64,000 bases of DNA from Poronia punctata. Lineage: Eukaryota; Ascomycota; Sordariomycetes; Xylariales; Xylariaceae. Below are positions 41,225 to 53,798 of the stretch, in pieces. The DNA lies in contig MU401633.1 of NCBI GenBank assembly GCA_022579005.1, forward strand, positions 1 to 64,000, read 5' to 3'. Made by a program: the position numbers and the translations under genes. The notes under the pieces are model-generated. The model saw nothing but the letters and a program-made list of their open reading frames with translations, made no database searches and was not told where the DNA came from. Within the stretch, counting starts at the first letter, position 1. Each line of letters starts with the position of its first letter.

Positions 41225-44200
41225 GTTGGCGGTAGGGACTCTGGTTCGGTTGGGATTCGAATCAAAAGCTCGGTGGGCGCAAAGGTGATACTTGCTCAAA
41301 ATCGATGGTTTGGGATATCGTTGGCGATGGAAAAGTCGGGATGTGGAGTTGGGTGAATGGTGGAAGTACAGAGCAGCCGTAGATTGAAGGTTGGTTTAGA
41401 TGAGAGTGTAATGGAGGTTGGTAAGATGAGAAGAGGTACACAGCTTGGCAGGATCTGGCTTTGTCAGGGTTGGCTGGCGAAATGACTTTACAGTGAGCCA
41501 CCAGTGGCTGGCGTGTTATTCAGTTACAGAAGGCGTTGCTTTTCTGAGACACCACCAGATTCCATTAAGGTGCCTAAGATAAATGTACTCGCACAGTAAA
41601 ACTTGGCAATGAAATACAAAGACATCACGCATCCCAAGCCCGTCATAATCGAGGCGCCCGCACTGTATACTTGATTCCTCTGGGAGGTTCCAGTCACTGA
41701 CTGCAAGCACTGCGCCGATAGGGAAGGGAACACTGAGAACACTGACTGGCATCACAAGTACTTGTAGGTTTACTCGTAACACTGAGCTGATAAAACACGG
41801 CCTCTAGATAGCTAATCCCAATCAATCAATCGAGAGGCAGCCCTTCATTCATATTTTTATTGGTATGAATATTTGAAAAAGTCAACACTCTCTATTTCTA
41901 GGTGCCACTATATAAATATCATTGCGTTCTGTTTACATCAGTGTTCATACAGGTAATAAATAAACCCCATGCTGTTAGGCAGCCAACGTACTTGGTACTC
42001 GTACAAGTAGGCAGCTATTTTTGAACGCTCTGGGTGTTGTTCATGCTAATGGTAGACCTTGGTGGCTACGGCTATATGCCCTCATACAATGTCAACACAT
42101 GGAAGTATATGTTGTAAAGCACTAAAACTACCGGCTCTGCTCTACCTTGGTTCGTCTTCCTTGTTTACTATGAAGATATATCAAGGGTTATATACAAGAA
42201 TCCTGCATTTAGCTACTTGACCTGAGCAAACAATGCTATCAAATGTAGGTACCTTACTCAAGCAAAAGTTATAGCAGAAACCACGGTATTCAACGTGGAA
42301 GTGTTAAAGAATACAATGGTTGCGGGCATGCAACCGGGGATGTGGGCGCCTTCACATGTTTAACATGTTGGTAACCCACCTAACCCTCCCTACTGGTATC
42401 AGGTCAGTATTATCTAGATTATGTGTAGACAGGTTAAAGTATATATACATGGCAACATCTGCAGACTGCAACATCTGGGTACATATTTGAAGGGTAGACT
42501 TCAATATCCAAGCTACATGTACCTTTAAACTACCTTACCTACTTGTTGCATTTAGGTAATCGGAAAACAGGTGAATCAAATAAGTTTCTATGCTGTGTAG
42601 CAAAGCAAACTGATCATGAAACATAACGATTTACACAGGGATAATAGATACTATGAGTAGGTACAGGACCTGCTTGCTATCTCCTTATACGTTAATTACT
42701 ATTCAACGCACAATGCAGATGTAATGTTAGCGCTTCTCCGTCGCGATTCCCGTACTGACGCCATCCAGCCGCCTCCTATATGCCCCTAGCCTCAAACTTC
42801 CGTGTACTTCAAGTATACGTGTGAAAATAGCTGTTGGTTTGACATTAGAAAAGTCCACATATTAGATTTGTATACATAATGCATAACTTGAAAGCTCAAA
42901 TACGATCACTACCTGTCATCGTAGTTGAAGTGTTTAACCCAAACCTCTACCTAACGTTACCACAGTAAAGATCAACAAAGTAAAAACAGTCTACACGTAT
43001 CTAGATTACTTGCATATAGTACAGACTATATCTAAATTTGTAGTTAGATACTTCTTACCAAGCCTACGAGTAGGCTAGTCTACCTGATGGCCCAGTGGGG
43101 AAGAAATTGTGGCTTACACGTAATGGAACCATGGGGCTGTGCACAATATTACGAGTACGCAGCCTCTACACGTACTCGTAGACTTCTTCACCTCCCCAAG
43201 CCTCATAGAGGTAGAACCAACGCATTTGACGTTGTCGGAGAAATAACGATAGGCCCGAAGTGCTTCACGGAATACCATTATCAAAGTAAAACCCCACCTT
43301 GTCTAAGAGAAAGCGTCAGGGCCAGGCTTAAGAAACCCAGGTCGGAGCGCTCTCAGGAATTAGTTCCTGCTCTAGGTGTACTTCTAAGGTCTCCGCAGCA
43401 GGTATTATTTGGAAATATTGGTAAGACGCAGTCAAGTTGAGGCCATACAAGCTTCCACTCCTGCCCATTGTAGGTTGTGATAATAATGTTTGATACTCCA
43501 GGGGTCCAGGTAACAGGCAGATCATTGTTTTTGTTGATTTGTACGATAGCACTGTGGTCTGTTCTCTTCGCTTCCCTTACTATAGATCACCTGATTACAC
43601 AAGTGTTGTAATTCGGTACAGACAAACCCATAAGGGAACCGTGCGCCAACACATATCTCTATGGAGTTGACCTTGTTATCTATCATGGATGCATTCGGCT
43701 TCTACAGGCGGCTGGCTCACATACAAGTGTTCTAGATGAAGAAGGCTGATCTCGGACCCATGCCTTGGAAAATGCATTTACTTGATATCGTTACCACATT
43801 TACCCGGATCTTGTGATCTTGCCTTTATTAGGGCAACAAAATCTTTTCACTGCATTCATATGCCTATGGGTAGGTCAAGTGTTGGGGCCACAGCGCCCCG
43901 GCCTGTTCCCGTCCCGATAGCTCTTGCCTACTGCTCTAAAATTAGACGTATTACTTACTTACCTCTTAGTAGGAGGTACCTACTATATTACCGTCGCCGC
44001 CAATTTCATTGTATGGATGAATGCGTGTAGGCGGTCATGAGAAACCGCTAGACACTTCAATGCTAAGGTAATTTCAAACCTGTGGTGTGGCCTGCATATA
44101 CCATACGTTTAAGTTTGGCATGGAAAGAACTATAAAGCTTATTTTTGAATCACCGGGGGCGGGGTGGACACGTAGACAGAATCTGGGATGTTCTCCCTCT

Positions 44201-44350
44201 TCTTCCCCCTCCGTAGTCCGCAACGGAGACTGCATTTTGCTTGGGTTTCAGGTCACTTTTGGGCCTCGAGGACACATATCTTATATTTAACACTCTAGCG
44301 CCGTCGTTTTCCCATTTATAACTATTGAGGTGTCTCTGGAATACTTGTAC
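41225..44350. other. 3.1-kb gene-free region
   Basis: No protein-like frame, tRNA or repeat array was recognised. It holds four TACGAGTA/TACTCGTA copies (41996-42003, 43065-43072, 43150-43157, 43173-43180), two of them as an inverted pair 15 bp apart. Base composition is slightly AT-rich but not mutated like the LTR element. The left end is the SNC1 promoter and the right end the DFG5 promoter. Confidence 0.5.
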
Positions 44351-46381
44351 ATGAGTCTAGCTATGGCGTGCCTACCGATGCTGAATTTGCTACGGAAAAG
44401 CACAGTGTTCACGACGTTGTTGGTCGGGCTGACTGCGTCAATCCACGCGTATCAGTTTAATGCTCAATCAACTGGTGAGAATCCAGGTTTGAAAACCTTT
44501 AGCAGATAGGGGAAACTAACGTCAAGGGGATTTATAGATTCGATAAAGGAAACAGCGAGGCAGTTAACGTCGGATCTCATGTCAATGTACACCGGAGACC
44601 AACCCGGACAGGTTCCTGGTCTCCTGCCACAGCCGTATTATTGTGGGAATTATTAAAGCCTTCTTCTACACCGTGGGCTCATGCTAATCTTTTACGCGGT
44701 AGGGTGGGAGGCCGGAGCTTTGATGGGCGCTCTAATCGACTACTGGTACTACACTGGAGACGACACGTACAACGAGATCATCCAACAAGGAATACTACAT
44801 CAAGCTGGACCGTACAACGACTTCATGCCACCCAACCAGACATTGACCGAGGGCAATGACGACCAAGGATTCTGGGGTATGGCCGTCATGTCGGCGGCCG
44901 AGTATAACTTCGATAATCCCCCGAGCGACAAACCACAGTGGCTGGCGCTAGCCCAAGCTGTCTTCAACACCCAAGCACAACGGTGGGATACTCAAAGCTG
45001 CAATGGCGGTCTCCGCTGGCAAATATTCACCTGGAACAATGGCTTCAATTATAAGAACTCGATATCTCAAGCCTGCTTCTTCAACATCGCGGCACGCCTT
45101 GCGCTCTATACCGGGAATGCCACATATGCGAGTTGGGCCATCAAAACGTGGGATTGGATGGTTGGCGTCAAGTTCATCGACCATAACTACAGAGTCTACG
45201 ACGGCGCCCACGTTGAGACCAACTGCTCGGACGTCAACCCCTACGAGTTTTCTTATAATGTCGGCGCGTTCCTCCACGGTGCGGCCGCCATGGTTCAATA
45301 CTCGGCGAAGCAAGGGAAGGCGGGAGATATTGAAATATGGCATGAGCGGGTCGACGGGCTTTTGAATAGCACAGAGCTGATTTTCTTCTACGGAAACGAT
45401 ACTAGCGACAAAGTCATGATCGAGATTGCTTGCGAAGGTGTAGATCTCTGCGACGTGGACCAGCAGTCGTTCAAGGCATATCTCAGTCGATGGATGGCCG
45501 CGACGACGAAATGGGCTCCCTGGACTTTCGACCGGATCAAGACCCTGTTAACGAATTCGGCCGTCGCCGCGGTACAGCAGTGCACAGGTGGTGCAAACCA
45601 GCGCATGTGTGGGCTAAAATGGGCAAACAACAGCGGTCAGTGGGACGGATCGACGGGCGTCGGCCAGCAGATGGCTGCCATGGAGGTGGTGCTCGCCAAC
45701 ATGATTCACGAAGCCAAACCACCGGTCACGAACCTCACGGGCGGAACGAGCGTTGGTGACCCGGCGGCCGGCGGTGACGATATCGGACGAAATGAACCAC
45801 CAAAGTGGCACTATGCCCCAATTACCACCGGCCACCGGGTGGGCGCCGCATTTGTCACGTTCGCCATCGTGGCTGCTTTATTGGCAGCGATTGTCTTCAT
45901 GGTTGGCGACATGAAGGGGAACGAAGACATTGTTACGCGTCAAGACTTGGACCATACTGCAGCTAGGCACTTGGACGCTAAAGAAGTACCGCCGCAGGAG
46001 CCTCCTGGAAGAAGACCGGGCAGACCTCTCAGTGCGCATGTTCCGATTAGGTACGTGTGGGCTGATGGGACGTCGTCGCGGAAGCTTGGTAAAAGGAGAC
46101 AGGTCGGGTCCGGCAATACGCAAGCACCAGTTAAATACGTGCGGCATATACGGTCACCCTCGTGGGTGTCGCCTCGAAGAAGACACTGCAATTTCAGCCG
46201 TGGGCATCCTTCAGTTAAGTACTCGCGGCCTAAAGACGCGGCGCTTCAGAATCCACCTAGACGGAGGCCGATATTGAATTCGTCGAGCCCTGCGTCGCTA
46301 CGATTGTTGGCTACTGGAACCCCTGCATCTTATGTACCGAGATATCGACCCGATATGCACAACGAGGCGGCACGCTATTAG
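44351..46381 (+). CDS. GH76 mannan endo-1,6-alpha-mannosidase, DFG5/DCW1 type
   Basis: Model: 44351-44474, 44538-44642, 44703-46381; 635 aa. Family members act at the cell surface and help attach GPI mannoproteins to wall glucan. A signal peptide ends near residue 30. The GH76 body runs to about 400, with the catalytic Asp pair in NDDQGFWGM (D129-D130) and the conserved WWEAGA split by intron 2. There are several N-glycosylation sites. A transmembrane helix (about 450-475) follows a Gly/Asp linker. Most relatives end soon after this helix or GPI signal; here a basic tail of about 160 residues follows, made largely of four 28-residue (84-bp) repeats. Those repeats are open in a second frame too, so the 3' model after about 45930 is less certain. 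ATGs at 44351, 44363 and 44378 are all possible; the first was taken. Confidence 0.9.
45944..46279 (+). repeat. Four 84-bp tandem repeats in the DFG5 tail
   Basis: Units begin at 45944, 46028, 46112 and 46196. The best conserved block in each resembles CAGTTAAGTACGTGCGGC. Similarity is clear but imperfect, and the fourth unit fades at its end. Confidence 0.8.
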
Positions 46382-49300
46382 CAGGATCTCCACAGGCCCT
46401 GGCGCAGCTAGTCTAGTATTGGGACTTCACATTCGGTGGCGCTTGAAGATTTGAAATCCAGGTGACGAAAAGGCGGGCTATGACACCTTTTTTGAAAGGT
46501 CAGACAGGTACCTGGTCAATCAGTGGCGTCTTCAGGGATCAAATAATTGCGTTCTGGAATACCTCGTTAGACTCGCTTGTTAACGGGCGTCTAGGGCTCG
46601 GTTGTTGATTAGGGATTTATTGGTCTTTAAGGTGTTGCCGAAACGAGGTTACAATGATAGGTATTTTCAATTTAACGTGGGTACGTGTAATGGATTGGTT
46701 AGGTTGGTTTCTAGTAATTGTCAGCCGTGATGCGTGAAGCTGTCACAGTGTAGGCAGGTACACGTAGATATTCACCCTTCCGTTGAGCCTACCTCGGGGA
46801 TTGGAGAAGAGAATGCGGGTTCAGGGATGGTACCTACGAGTAGCATGCTGCAAAGTGGCTAAGTGAAATACTCCTGGGTAAGCTTTACCGCTTAGGGGGT
46901 CTTATTCAAGATTCTTGGCAGTGCGCAAGATGATAAATGGAGCGCAATCAAACTAAATATCTACATACGTCTATATAAGAGCTGATTATGATGGAAACTT
47001 TCACGTACGACCATACCCACTGGAGAACTCGGGATCCCGTCCGCTCTCCCATAGATAAGCCGGTGAGGGCCGAATTAGTAGTTGGGTCGGTGACGACCAG
47101 CGAATCCTTGGTGTTGTACGTTGCTTCTTTTTTTTTCTTTTTTGTATGGTCCACATCCTGCGATACATACAATTTTGGATCAGGCCCGCATTCTACGAGT
47201 ATATTTTTCAGTCCAGTGGATTCAGCCCTCGTTGCCAGGGTAGTAAAGCAGTTTTGGGGGGGCTGGAAGATTAGAAGAACACCAACTGGGAACAGGGTCG
47301 AGTCATATCGTCATTAGACCGGTAATATCGAGGAAACATAGCAACTGAGGTAACAAGAACAATCAGATCTGTGCTACACATCGAGCTTTGTGTATCCTAC
47401 ATTTACGAGTTAGTGCAGATCAGATGCGCGGAGGCCGAGCGCTGCCCGAGACATGGGATATCAAGTGCTATGATGAAAGCGGAGGAGGTACACGTAGGTA
47501 AGCACCCTTCCTTGCTTCTTCTTGTTTGATAAAGATCCAAATAGATGTAGATCGTCTGAAGTATTATACCAAGGACTTGGGAAAATGTCCAATTTGATAA
47601 GAGTTTATACCCGGGACCATTGATAAGACAGGTGATGAATTGTTTGCGACCTGGACGCAAACTGCCCTCGTACCTGTGGTACCAGAGCGGAGATGTCGCT
47701 TGGCTGCCCCGTAGAACCGGTATATTTGGCGGGCTGCTTCAAATAAGGTAACAGCCGCTTTTGTACGGCGCGGTTATGTGCATATATTCAAGTCATCAGA
47801 TCTTGGCCAATTCTCTTGAATGACCTCGGAGCTTTTGCTGGCAACATAGTCTGGGTAAGTAGCGCAGCCATCTCAATCTATATACCTACTTGATGACCAG
47901 CCATAGCCTAAAACAAGTTTGTGGATCGTCCCAACCATCCGGGACTTCGAGGTGAGGAGGTTGATTAATCATATCAGGTGGTGCTGTGAGACGCAACCAA
48001 ACCCGGCACCTCTACATGTACACATACATAAACGTACTCAGATGGGCTTTTAAGAGCCAAGGTACATTTACTCTGCCAGAATCCATCTGATTTCATAGAT
48101 CGTTGCTACAAACAATTGCAACATTGTAAAGAGCCTTGGTAGTACTTGGTACGACACAAGAAGCGATGTAGGTGCTGCAGATTCCCTTGTGTTGAGAGTA
48201 CATCAGAAGAAGATTGAATGAATGTCTTTAAACTCATGAAACCATCGTATATACGATTAAGAGTGGCCATCAAGAGGAAAGTGTACTTACCAAGATGTGT
48301 TGACGTTGACCCTACCTCCAACCATGTCTATTTCATATTAGGTGAAGGCTCCCTTCTTGAAAGGGTCCAAGTAAGGGTTAATAACCCCTGGCGTACATGG
48401 TGAGGATTTGACGACAACAGGATCGATATTCTACAGCTTGGGCTAATTATCTGACTCTCTACCCCTACCCACATGCTTATACACATGTACTAGGTCCAAT
48501 TGCCAAAGGTACCTGCAAAATCGTGAAAGGCATTTATATATTACAACTACCGCAAATCTGTCTCGGGTTCCTTGCATTGTTACGTGCGACTAGTGTACCA
48601 AGGTACTAAGATCATCATACACTGAGAGGTTTACTGCACCTGCCATCCTGGCTGTTATACCTAAAGTAGGTATGTTCACACATCAGATACCTTATTTACA
48701 AGTCAGGCACTTTCCAGATAAGTACATTGGATGGAAGGGTCGATCGACTTTAACCACCATCCCTAAGATTTCCATTGTGCCTACCTCGACACCTCGAGAG
48801 TTCCTACCTAGCCTTCTTTCTGTTCATAAGAGTGCGGTGGAGGCAAAGGAGTTCAAGTGCTGGCTTGTTGTTGCTCTTTCCCCTGGCGACCTTCAATCAC
48901 CCAGATGTTCAGACCCTCACACCTGGTTATTTCTTTGAATTGTCGTTTAACTTGCGTTTCATGGTGGGTACATATAACACCTTGGCCTCGAATGTTGCAA
49001 CTTACTCAAGCCTTTGATTGGTAAAGGCCTCATATATCGCAAGTCTCATGACACGGCCTTCCTACTACTTCCACCTCGAGTTCACCATACTTGTGCCCGC
49101 GCAGAACCTAAACCGAACAGAAAGGGTCAACAACGGCATCATAAGGTACCACCATATTTCCTAGCCTCATCATCTACTCCCCCGTGCCCTCATTTCTGTT
49201 CGTCTTTGCGTGACTTAGATTGTGGTAGCCCTTGTACCCTTCGTACTCCGTTCACTATACCCCAACCAATGTATGCGAGATTGTGCAGCCCAGCTTTGGG

Positions 49301-49483
49301 CCGATTTGAACTGACCAGCAATGTGCGTTCGGAGTAGATATAGTCTGTACTGCCACGGTGCGGCTTGAAGACCAGATCCGAGTCAAATACGCGTGCTCGA
49401 CTTAGTTTGGCACCTGAGGTCTATCCATAACCCCGAATTACCTGAATATCGATCACCCAAGCCGCTCCAAGCATACTACCAAG
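46382..49483. other. 3.1-kb gene-free region
   Basis: Scattered 60-109 codon frames show no recognisable features. TACGAGTA copies stand at 46835-46842 and 47194-47201. No tRNA or repeat array seen. The last few hundred bases are the promoter of the following gene. Confidence 0.5.
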
Positions 49484-49990
49484 ATGGCACCCGTTCCTAC
49501 TCCTGACGGCGGGCACTATTCTGGTGCGTCACCTCTGGACGGTGGTCCCAACCCGTCGACTCTGGGTGGTGGCAGTACTAGATATAGACCTACGCCGGCC
49601 GAGATTGGAGTTATTGTTGCTGTCGTCGTAGTTGTCATTGGCGTCCTGATCTGGATCTTCTTCTGGAGAGCTCGTAAGGCACGCCAGAACGGACAAACAC
49701 AGTCAACTGCAGCTGCCCAGGGATACGATCAAGAGCTGACCGACGCGAGCGGCTTGCACATTTCGGCCCCTCTCCAGAAGGAGGATCGTGCTAGCACGGC
49801 CGACAACGATGATGTATCCACAATCGAAAGACCACCGCGGTCCCACCTCCGCCCGACGGCAAACTGGGCTCAACGTGCCGAATCACCTCAATTCAATCAT
49901 GGTATGACCCTCTTGCCCTGGCCCGATCCATATGAGGCAGAAAAGACACTTACTAACAAGGCATTTTCTCTCCCTAAAAGAACCACATGA
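49484..49990 (+). CDS. Small single-pass membrane protein, uncharacterised
   Basis: A single-exon frame of 168 aa with ATG in good context (AAGATGG). A 39-residue Gly/Pro/Ser-rich outer part without a clear signal peptide leads to one strong transmembrane helix (about 40-61, IGVIVAVVVVVIGVLIWIFF). Basic residues follow directly (WRARKAR), which places the N-terminus outside and the tail in the cytosol. The 105-residue tail is polar, rich in Ser, Thr and acidic residues, and looks disordered. The plan resembles small fungal surface proteins with a mid2/Wsc-like helix, but there is no WSC domain or Ser/Thr-rich stalk. No function is assigned. Confidence 0.75.
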   Translation: MAPVPTPDGGHYSGASPLDGGPNPSTLGGGSTRYRPTPAEIGVIVAVVVVVIGVLIWIFFWRARKARQNGQTQSTAAAQGYDQELTDASGLHISAPLQKEDRASTADNDDVSTIERPPRSHLRPTANWAQRAESPQFNHGMTLLPWPDPYEAEKTLTNKAFSLPKRTT

Positions 49991-50914
49991 GTTCCCTTCA
50001 CGTCACTGATCTTACACTACCAAATAATGTTCACCGTGGACAATGGAGGCATCCTGAATGGGCCTCTCTTGGGAATCTTCCCATTATCAGCTCCTCGACT
50101 ATAACTTCCGATGTGTTCGGACGATTGCTTATATCAGACCTCTAACTATACCAGTGCTTCTAATTTTGGGCTCATCATTGCAACATATTGTGGTATCTCG
50201 AGTTCAAGCGTATCACGCTATTATCCTATGAGGCGATGCCGAGGGAAGGCTCCATACGGAGATTTTAAAGAGTAGCACTTGACCAGATGGAAGGCATTCC
50301 TCACGACCAGAGCAAGGCCGAGTATTCGGACAGCAGGCGTGTTCATTTTTGGTTGAGAAGCTGGTTGTTGGGAGGGGGAGAACCATATGCCCATACACAT
50401 TATGTCCCTAATCGTTGCGCAATATGAATTCTATCAATTGGTGACTGTTAAGCGTGCATTGAACTGTCAAGTTCGAGGGTCCCAATAATGGTTATAGACG
50501 TAAACGATACATCGCGCTGTTGGCATGATACCCTTGAGCAAAAATTGTTGCCCGTAGGCTTCAAGGTTAGACTAATCAATGCTGTGGAAGAACGACTAGT
50601 TCTTTTATTGACGTCCTACACATATTTCCCAACGGAACTGTTTTCTGAGTTGTAGACTAGGTAGATCACCAACTTCGACCATCATGCTAGGTGATGTCAA
50701 TACTCTGTATTAGAATAGAACTGGATTGAAACATGCCTATGCAAATAAACCGGTAGAAAAAAATGCCCCTCGCCCCGAGTTATGCGCCCCGGCCGAACGC
50801 GGTGCCCCCCCACTTGCAGCTATCGCTGTGTTTGACTCCGTTTTCCTGCAGGGAGACCAAAAACTTAGGAATATTTCGAGACGGTAGCCAGTAAGTGAGT
50901 CACGTACCGCACCA
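49991..50914. other. Spacer and HisRS promoter
   Basis: 924 bp between two plus-strand genes. A perfect TGAGTCA stands at 50896-50902. No other gene seen. Confidence 0.55.
50896..50902. promoter_or_regulatory. CPC1/Gcn4-type site TGAGTCA upstream of HisRS
   Basis: A perfect general-control element only 13 bp before the first ATG and about 300 bp before the second Met. The yeast orthologue HTS1 is under general amino-acid control. Confidence 0.6.
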
Positions 50915-53281
50915 ATGCGACTATCAAATCTACTCCCGCCCACTCTGCCGTCTCGTCTGCGCCGAACTGCTATCAGGGGTCACCACTTTCCAGCCGCCCA
51001 ATTAATACCGCGTTGCCGTCCCGACCGGCTCTATAACTGTAATACCAAATATCTGTCCACGAGTTGTTCAAGGCTTTACCAACAGACAGAGCTACCCCTC
51101 GGTGACAATCGCATCGCTCCGAATTACCCCACCAAGGCGACCCCGAGTTCTCGGACCGAATCTTCAAGTACAACCGACGACATAGACGACGATATGGGGG
51201 GAGAGAAGTCGGATAAAACAGTGGTTAAAGTGCCCAAAGGCACACGCGACTGGACTGGCGCAGACATCAAGATAAGAGATCGTATTTTCAAGGCCGCAAA
51301 TGGTGCCTTCGAGCGCCACGGCGGCGTTGCGCTAGATACACCCGTGTTCGAACTCAAGGGCATTCTGTCCGGAAAATATGGCGTATGTTGGCTTGCCCAT
51401 TTCCAAGAAACACTACTGGTGAAACTGACACTCTTCTTTAGGAGGACTCAAGTAAGCCGTTTTGGAATTGTGTCTCTTCTTATTTTACAAGCCCCAAGCG
51501 TGGGTCAGAATCGCATCGCCATGGTGCTCGACACTCGAAGACGGTCTAGTCATATCGGCCGAGATCGAATCGCGGAAACTAACACCGTGTGCCACAGAGC
51601 TTATTTACGAGCTTGCAGACCAAGGTGGCGTGAGTCTTGCTCTGGCTATATATCACAACGGTGAACGCAAACTTACAAGCGATACAGGAGGAGCTTGCGC
51701 TGAGATATGACTTGACCGTAAGCAATGCTCCCGACATCTAAGTGGAATATTTACACGCATACGGTTTGTTGAAAGTATTGACTCGTTGGTTCTTAATAGG
51801 TCCCGTTTGCGCGATATCTCGCCATGAGCAATGTCCAGCAAATCAAGCGTTACCACATTGCCAAGGTTTACCGACGAGATCAACCTGTTTGTCTCCCCAG
51901 CTTCCCCTAAATTCTCGTCTTCGTCCTTGCGTGTCCATCCACTCGCGTCGGTCGGAGCCATATGACACCTGGGCCTGCATACCTGCTTGGACGGAATTTG
52001 GACCGATTCTGGGATGGCACGGATAAGTCATCCCATATAGGGGGAGCGCAGTGTAGCTGACTGTTATCTACACAGGCCATCGCAAGAGGAAGAATGCGGG
52101 AATTCTATCAATGCGATTTTGACATTGCTGGAGAATACGATCGCATGATTCCCGACGCTGAGATCCTTCGGATCGTCAACGAAGTCTTCACCGAACTCGG
52201 CCTTGCCAAAGATGTCACATTAAAAATCAACCACAGAAAAATCCTTGACGTATGTCAGCTCTCGGCCTTCCTACCGCCTCCAAAATCCGTGTTTGTTGTC
52301 GTGGCTAACGCGGGGGCAGGGTCTATTTGCGGTTGCGGGCGTACCCGACGACAAAATTAGATCGATAAGTTCCGCTGTTGACAAGTTAGATAAGCTTAGC
52401 CCGGAAGAAGTCAAGAAGGAGATGATCGAAAAGGGTCTGGAGGGCAGCGTTGCCGACGAGATTCTGGGGTACACCAAGTACAACGGCGATATCCCCAAGA
52501 TATTAGATCTGCTAAAGAAAGACGAGAAGATGATAGCAAACGAGAAGATCCAGCAAGGCGTGGAAGAAATGAGCTTGCTGCACGACTATCTCACGGCCTT
52601 TGAAATTGCCGACACAGTGTCGTTCGACCTGGCGCTGGCACGCGGCCTCGATTATTACACAGGTATGGGAACATGGACGAGCTAGACTTTCTAGGATTGT
52701 TGCTAACACCGCTTTCAGGCCTGATTTACGAGGCAGTGATCGAACTCTCTGATAAGGACCGCTCAGCCGAGACGAGAGTAGGCAGTATCGCTGCCGGTGG
52801 TCGGTACGACAACCTGGTGGGAATGTACGGGCGGAAACAAATTCCATGCGTCGGTATATCTTTCGGCGTCGACCGCATCTTTACGATCCTCAAAGCTCGG
52901 TACGAGAAAGAAAAAATACAAGAACGCGGCAGAGACGTCTACATCATGACATTCGGCGGCAAGAACGGCCTCCTCTTGGAGCGGATGCAAATTGCGAGTA
53001 CACTCTGGAGCGCGGGTATCAGCGCCGAGTTCACACCGAAAGCGAAGCCCCGCGTCCAGCCACAGTTTACCGCGGCCGAGAAAGGCAACGTGCCGATATG
53101 CGTCATCATCGGCGAAGACGAAGTGAAGGCGGGCAAAGTAAAGGTCAAGGTCATGGGGCTGCCTGATGGACACCCGGAGAAGGAGGGCAGACTCATCGAC
53201 AGGTCGGAACTTGTCGCCGAGGTCAAAAAACTCTTGGCCGAAGGGGCGGGACAGACGAATGCTGAGCCAACCTCTACTTGA
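50915..53281 (+). CDS. HTS1: Histidyl-tRNA synthetase, cytosolic and mitochondrial
   Basis: Model: 50915-51382, 51442-51451, 51598-51629, 51688-51717, 51800-51886, 52076-52249, 52320-52662, 52719-53281; 1707 nt, 568 aa; the frame closes. It charges tRNA-His. The first ~50 residues are Arg/Ser-rich without acidic residues, a mitochondrial presequence. An internal Met at residue 94 (51194, MGGEKSD) is well placed to start the cytosolic form before VPKGTRDW. Class II features: motif 1 around TPVFELK, motif 2 [13 protein letters not shown] ... REFYQCDFD, the HisRS-specific ARGLDYYTG, and motif 3 [10 protein letters not shown]. The anticodon-binding domain fills the last 110 residues. Exons 2, 3 and 4 are 10, 32 and 30 nt; each is needed to rebuild [20 protein letters not shown]. 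The intron-5 donor is the weak GTTTGT. Confidence 0.95.
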
Positions 53282-53798
53282 TTGATGACATGAATTGCTC
53301 TGTCTCTCTATTCAATTTGCAAAAATTTAACTTGTAAGAGCGCCATCGTGTTCTACGAGTAGGTTAGGTAGGGAACTGGAAAAGAGGATCGTGTTATAAA
53401 ATAGAGTGGGAGGAAAAAGTAAGTATCATGCGGGAAGAGGAAGACGGTCAGCTTTTAAGTTCTAGTTTAACTGACTAAGCAGACCCCTGCACGTAATACA
53501 AGCAGGTGGCCGAGCAAGCAAGCATTCTCGACATTATATTTCATAATAGAGAAGCAATATCAAGAGTATAAATCCCGAATAGGTGGAAGTAGTCAAGTGA
53601 AAAAAACCCTGGGATAAGACTTTTGGATGATTGGGATGAAGGTCGTTTTTTTGATAACCAACGCTGCCCGAGTATACCACGTTGGAGGGGAGGGGACATG
53701 GTTGGTACACTTTCGGCTTCATCATTAACACTTTTTGCAAACCTAAACTCGGTACCGTAATTATGTACTTATGCTACATATCTTCAGTATAGCTGCAC
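53282..53798. other. Convergent 3' spacer, HisRS / POP1
   Basis: 517 bp between two converging genes. It contains one TACGAGTA (53354-53361). No gene seen. Confidence 0.5.

Noticed and set aside
41516..41782. 88-codon minus-strand frame upstream of SNC1
   Set aside because: Mixed composition without features and overlapped by another frame; probably SNC1 upstream DNA.
51691..51717. Alternative HisRS exon 4 acceptor 3 nt downstream (CAGGAG tandem acceptor)
   Set aside because: Using it would remove one residue from [12 protein letters not shown], which at its full length matches the family spacing; minor use is possible.
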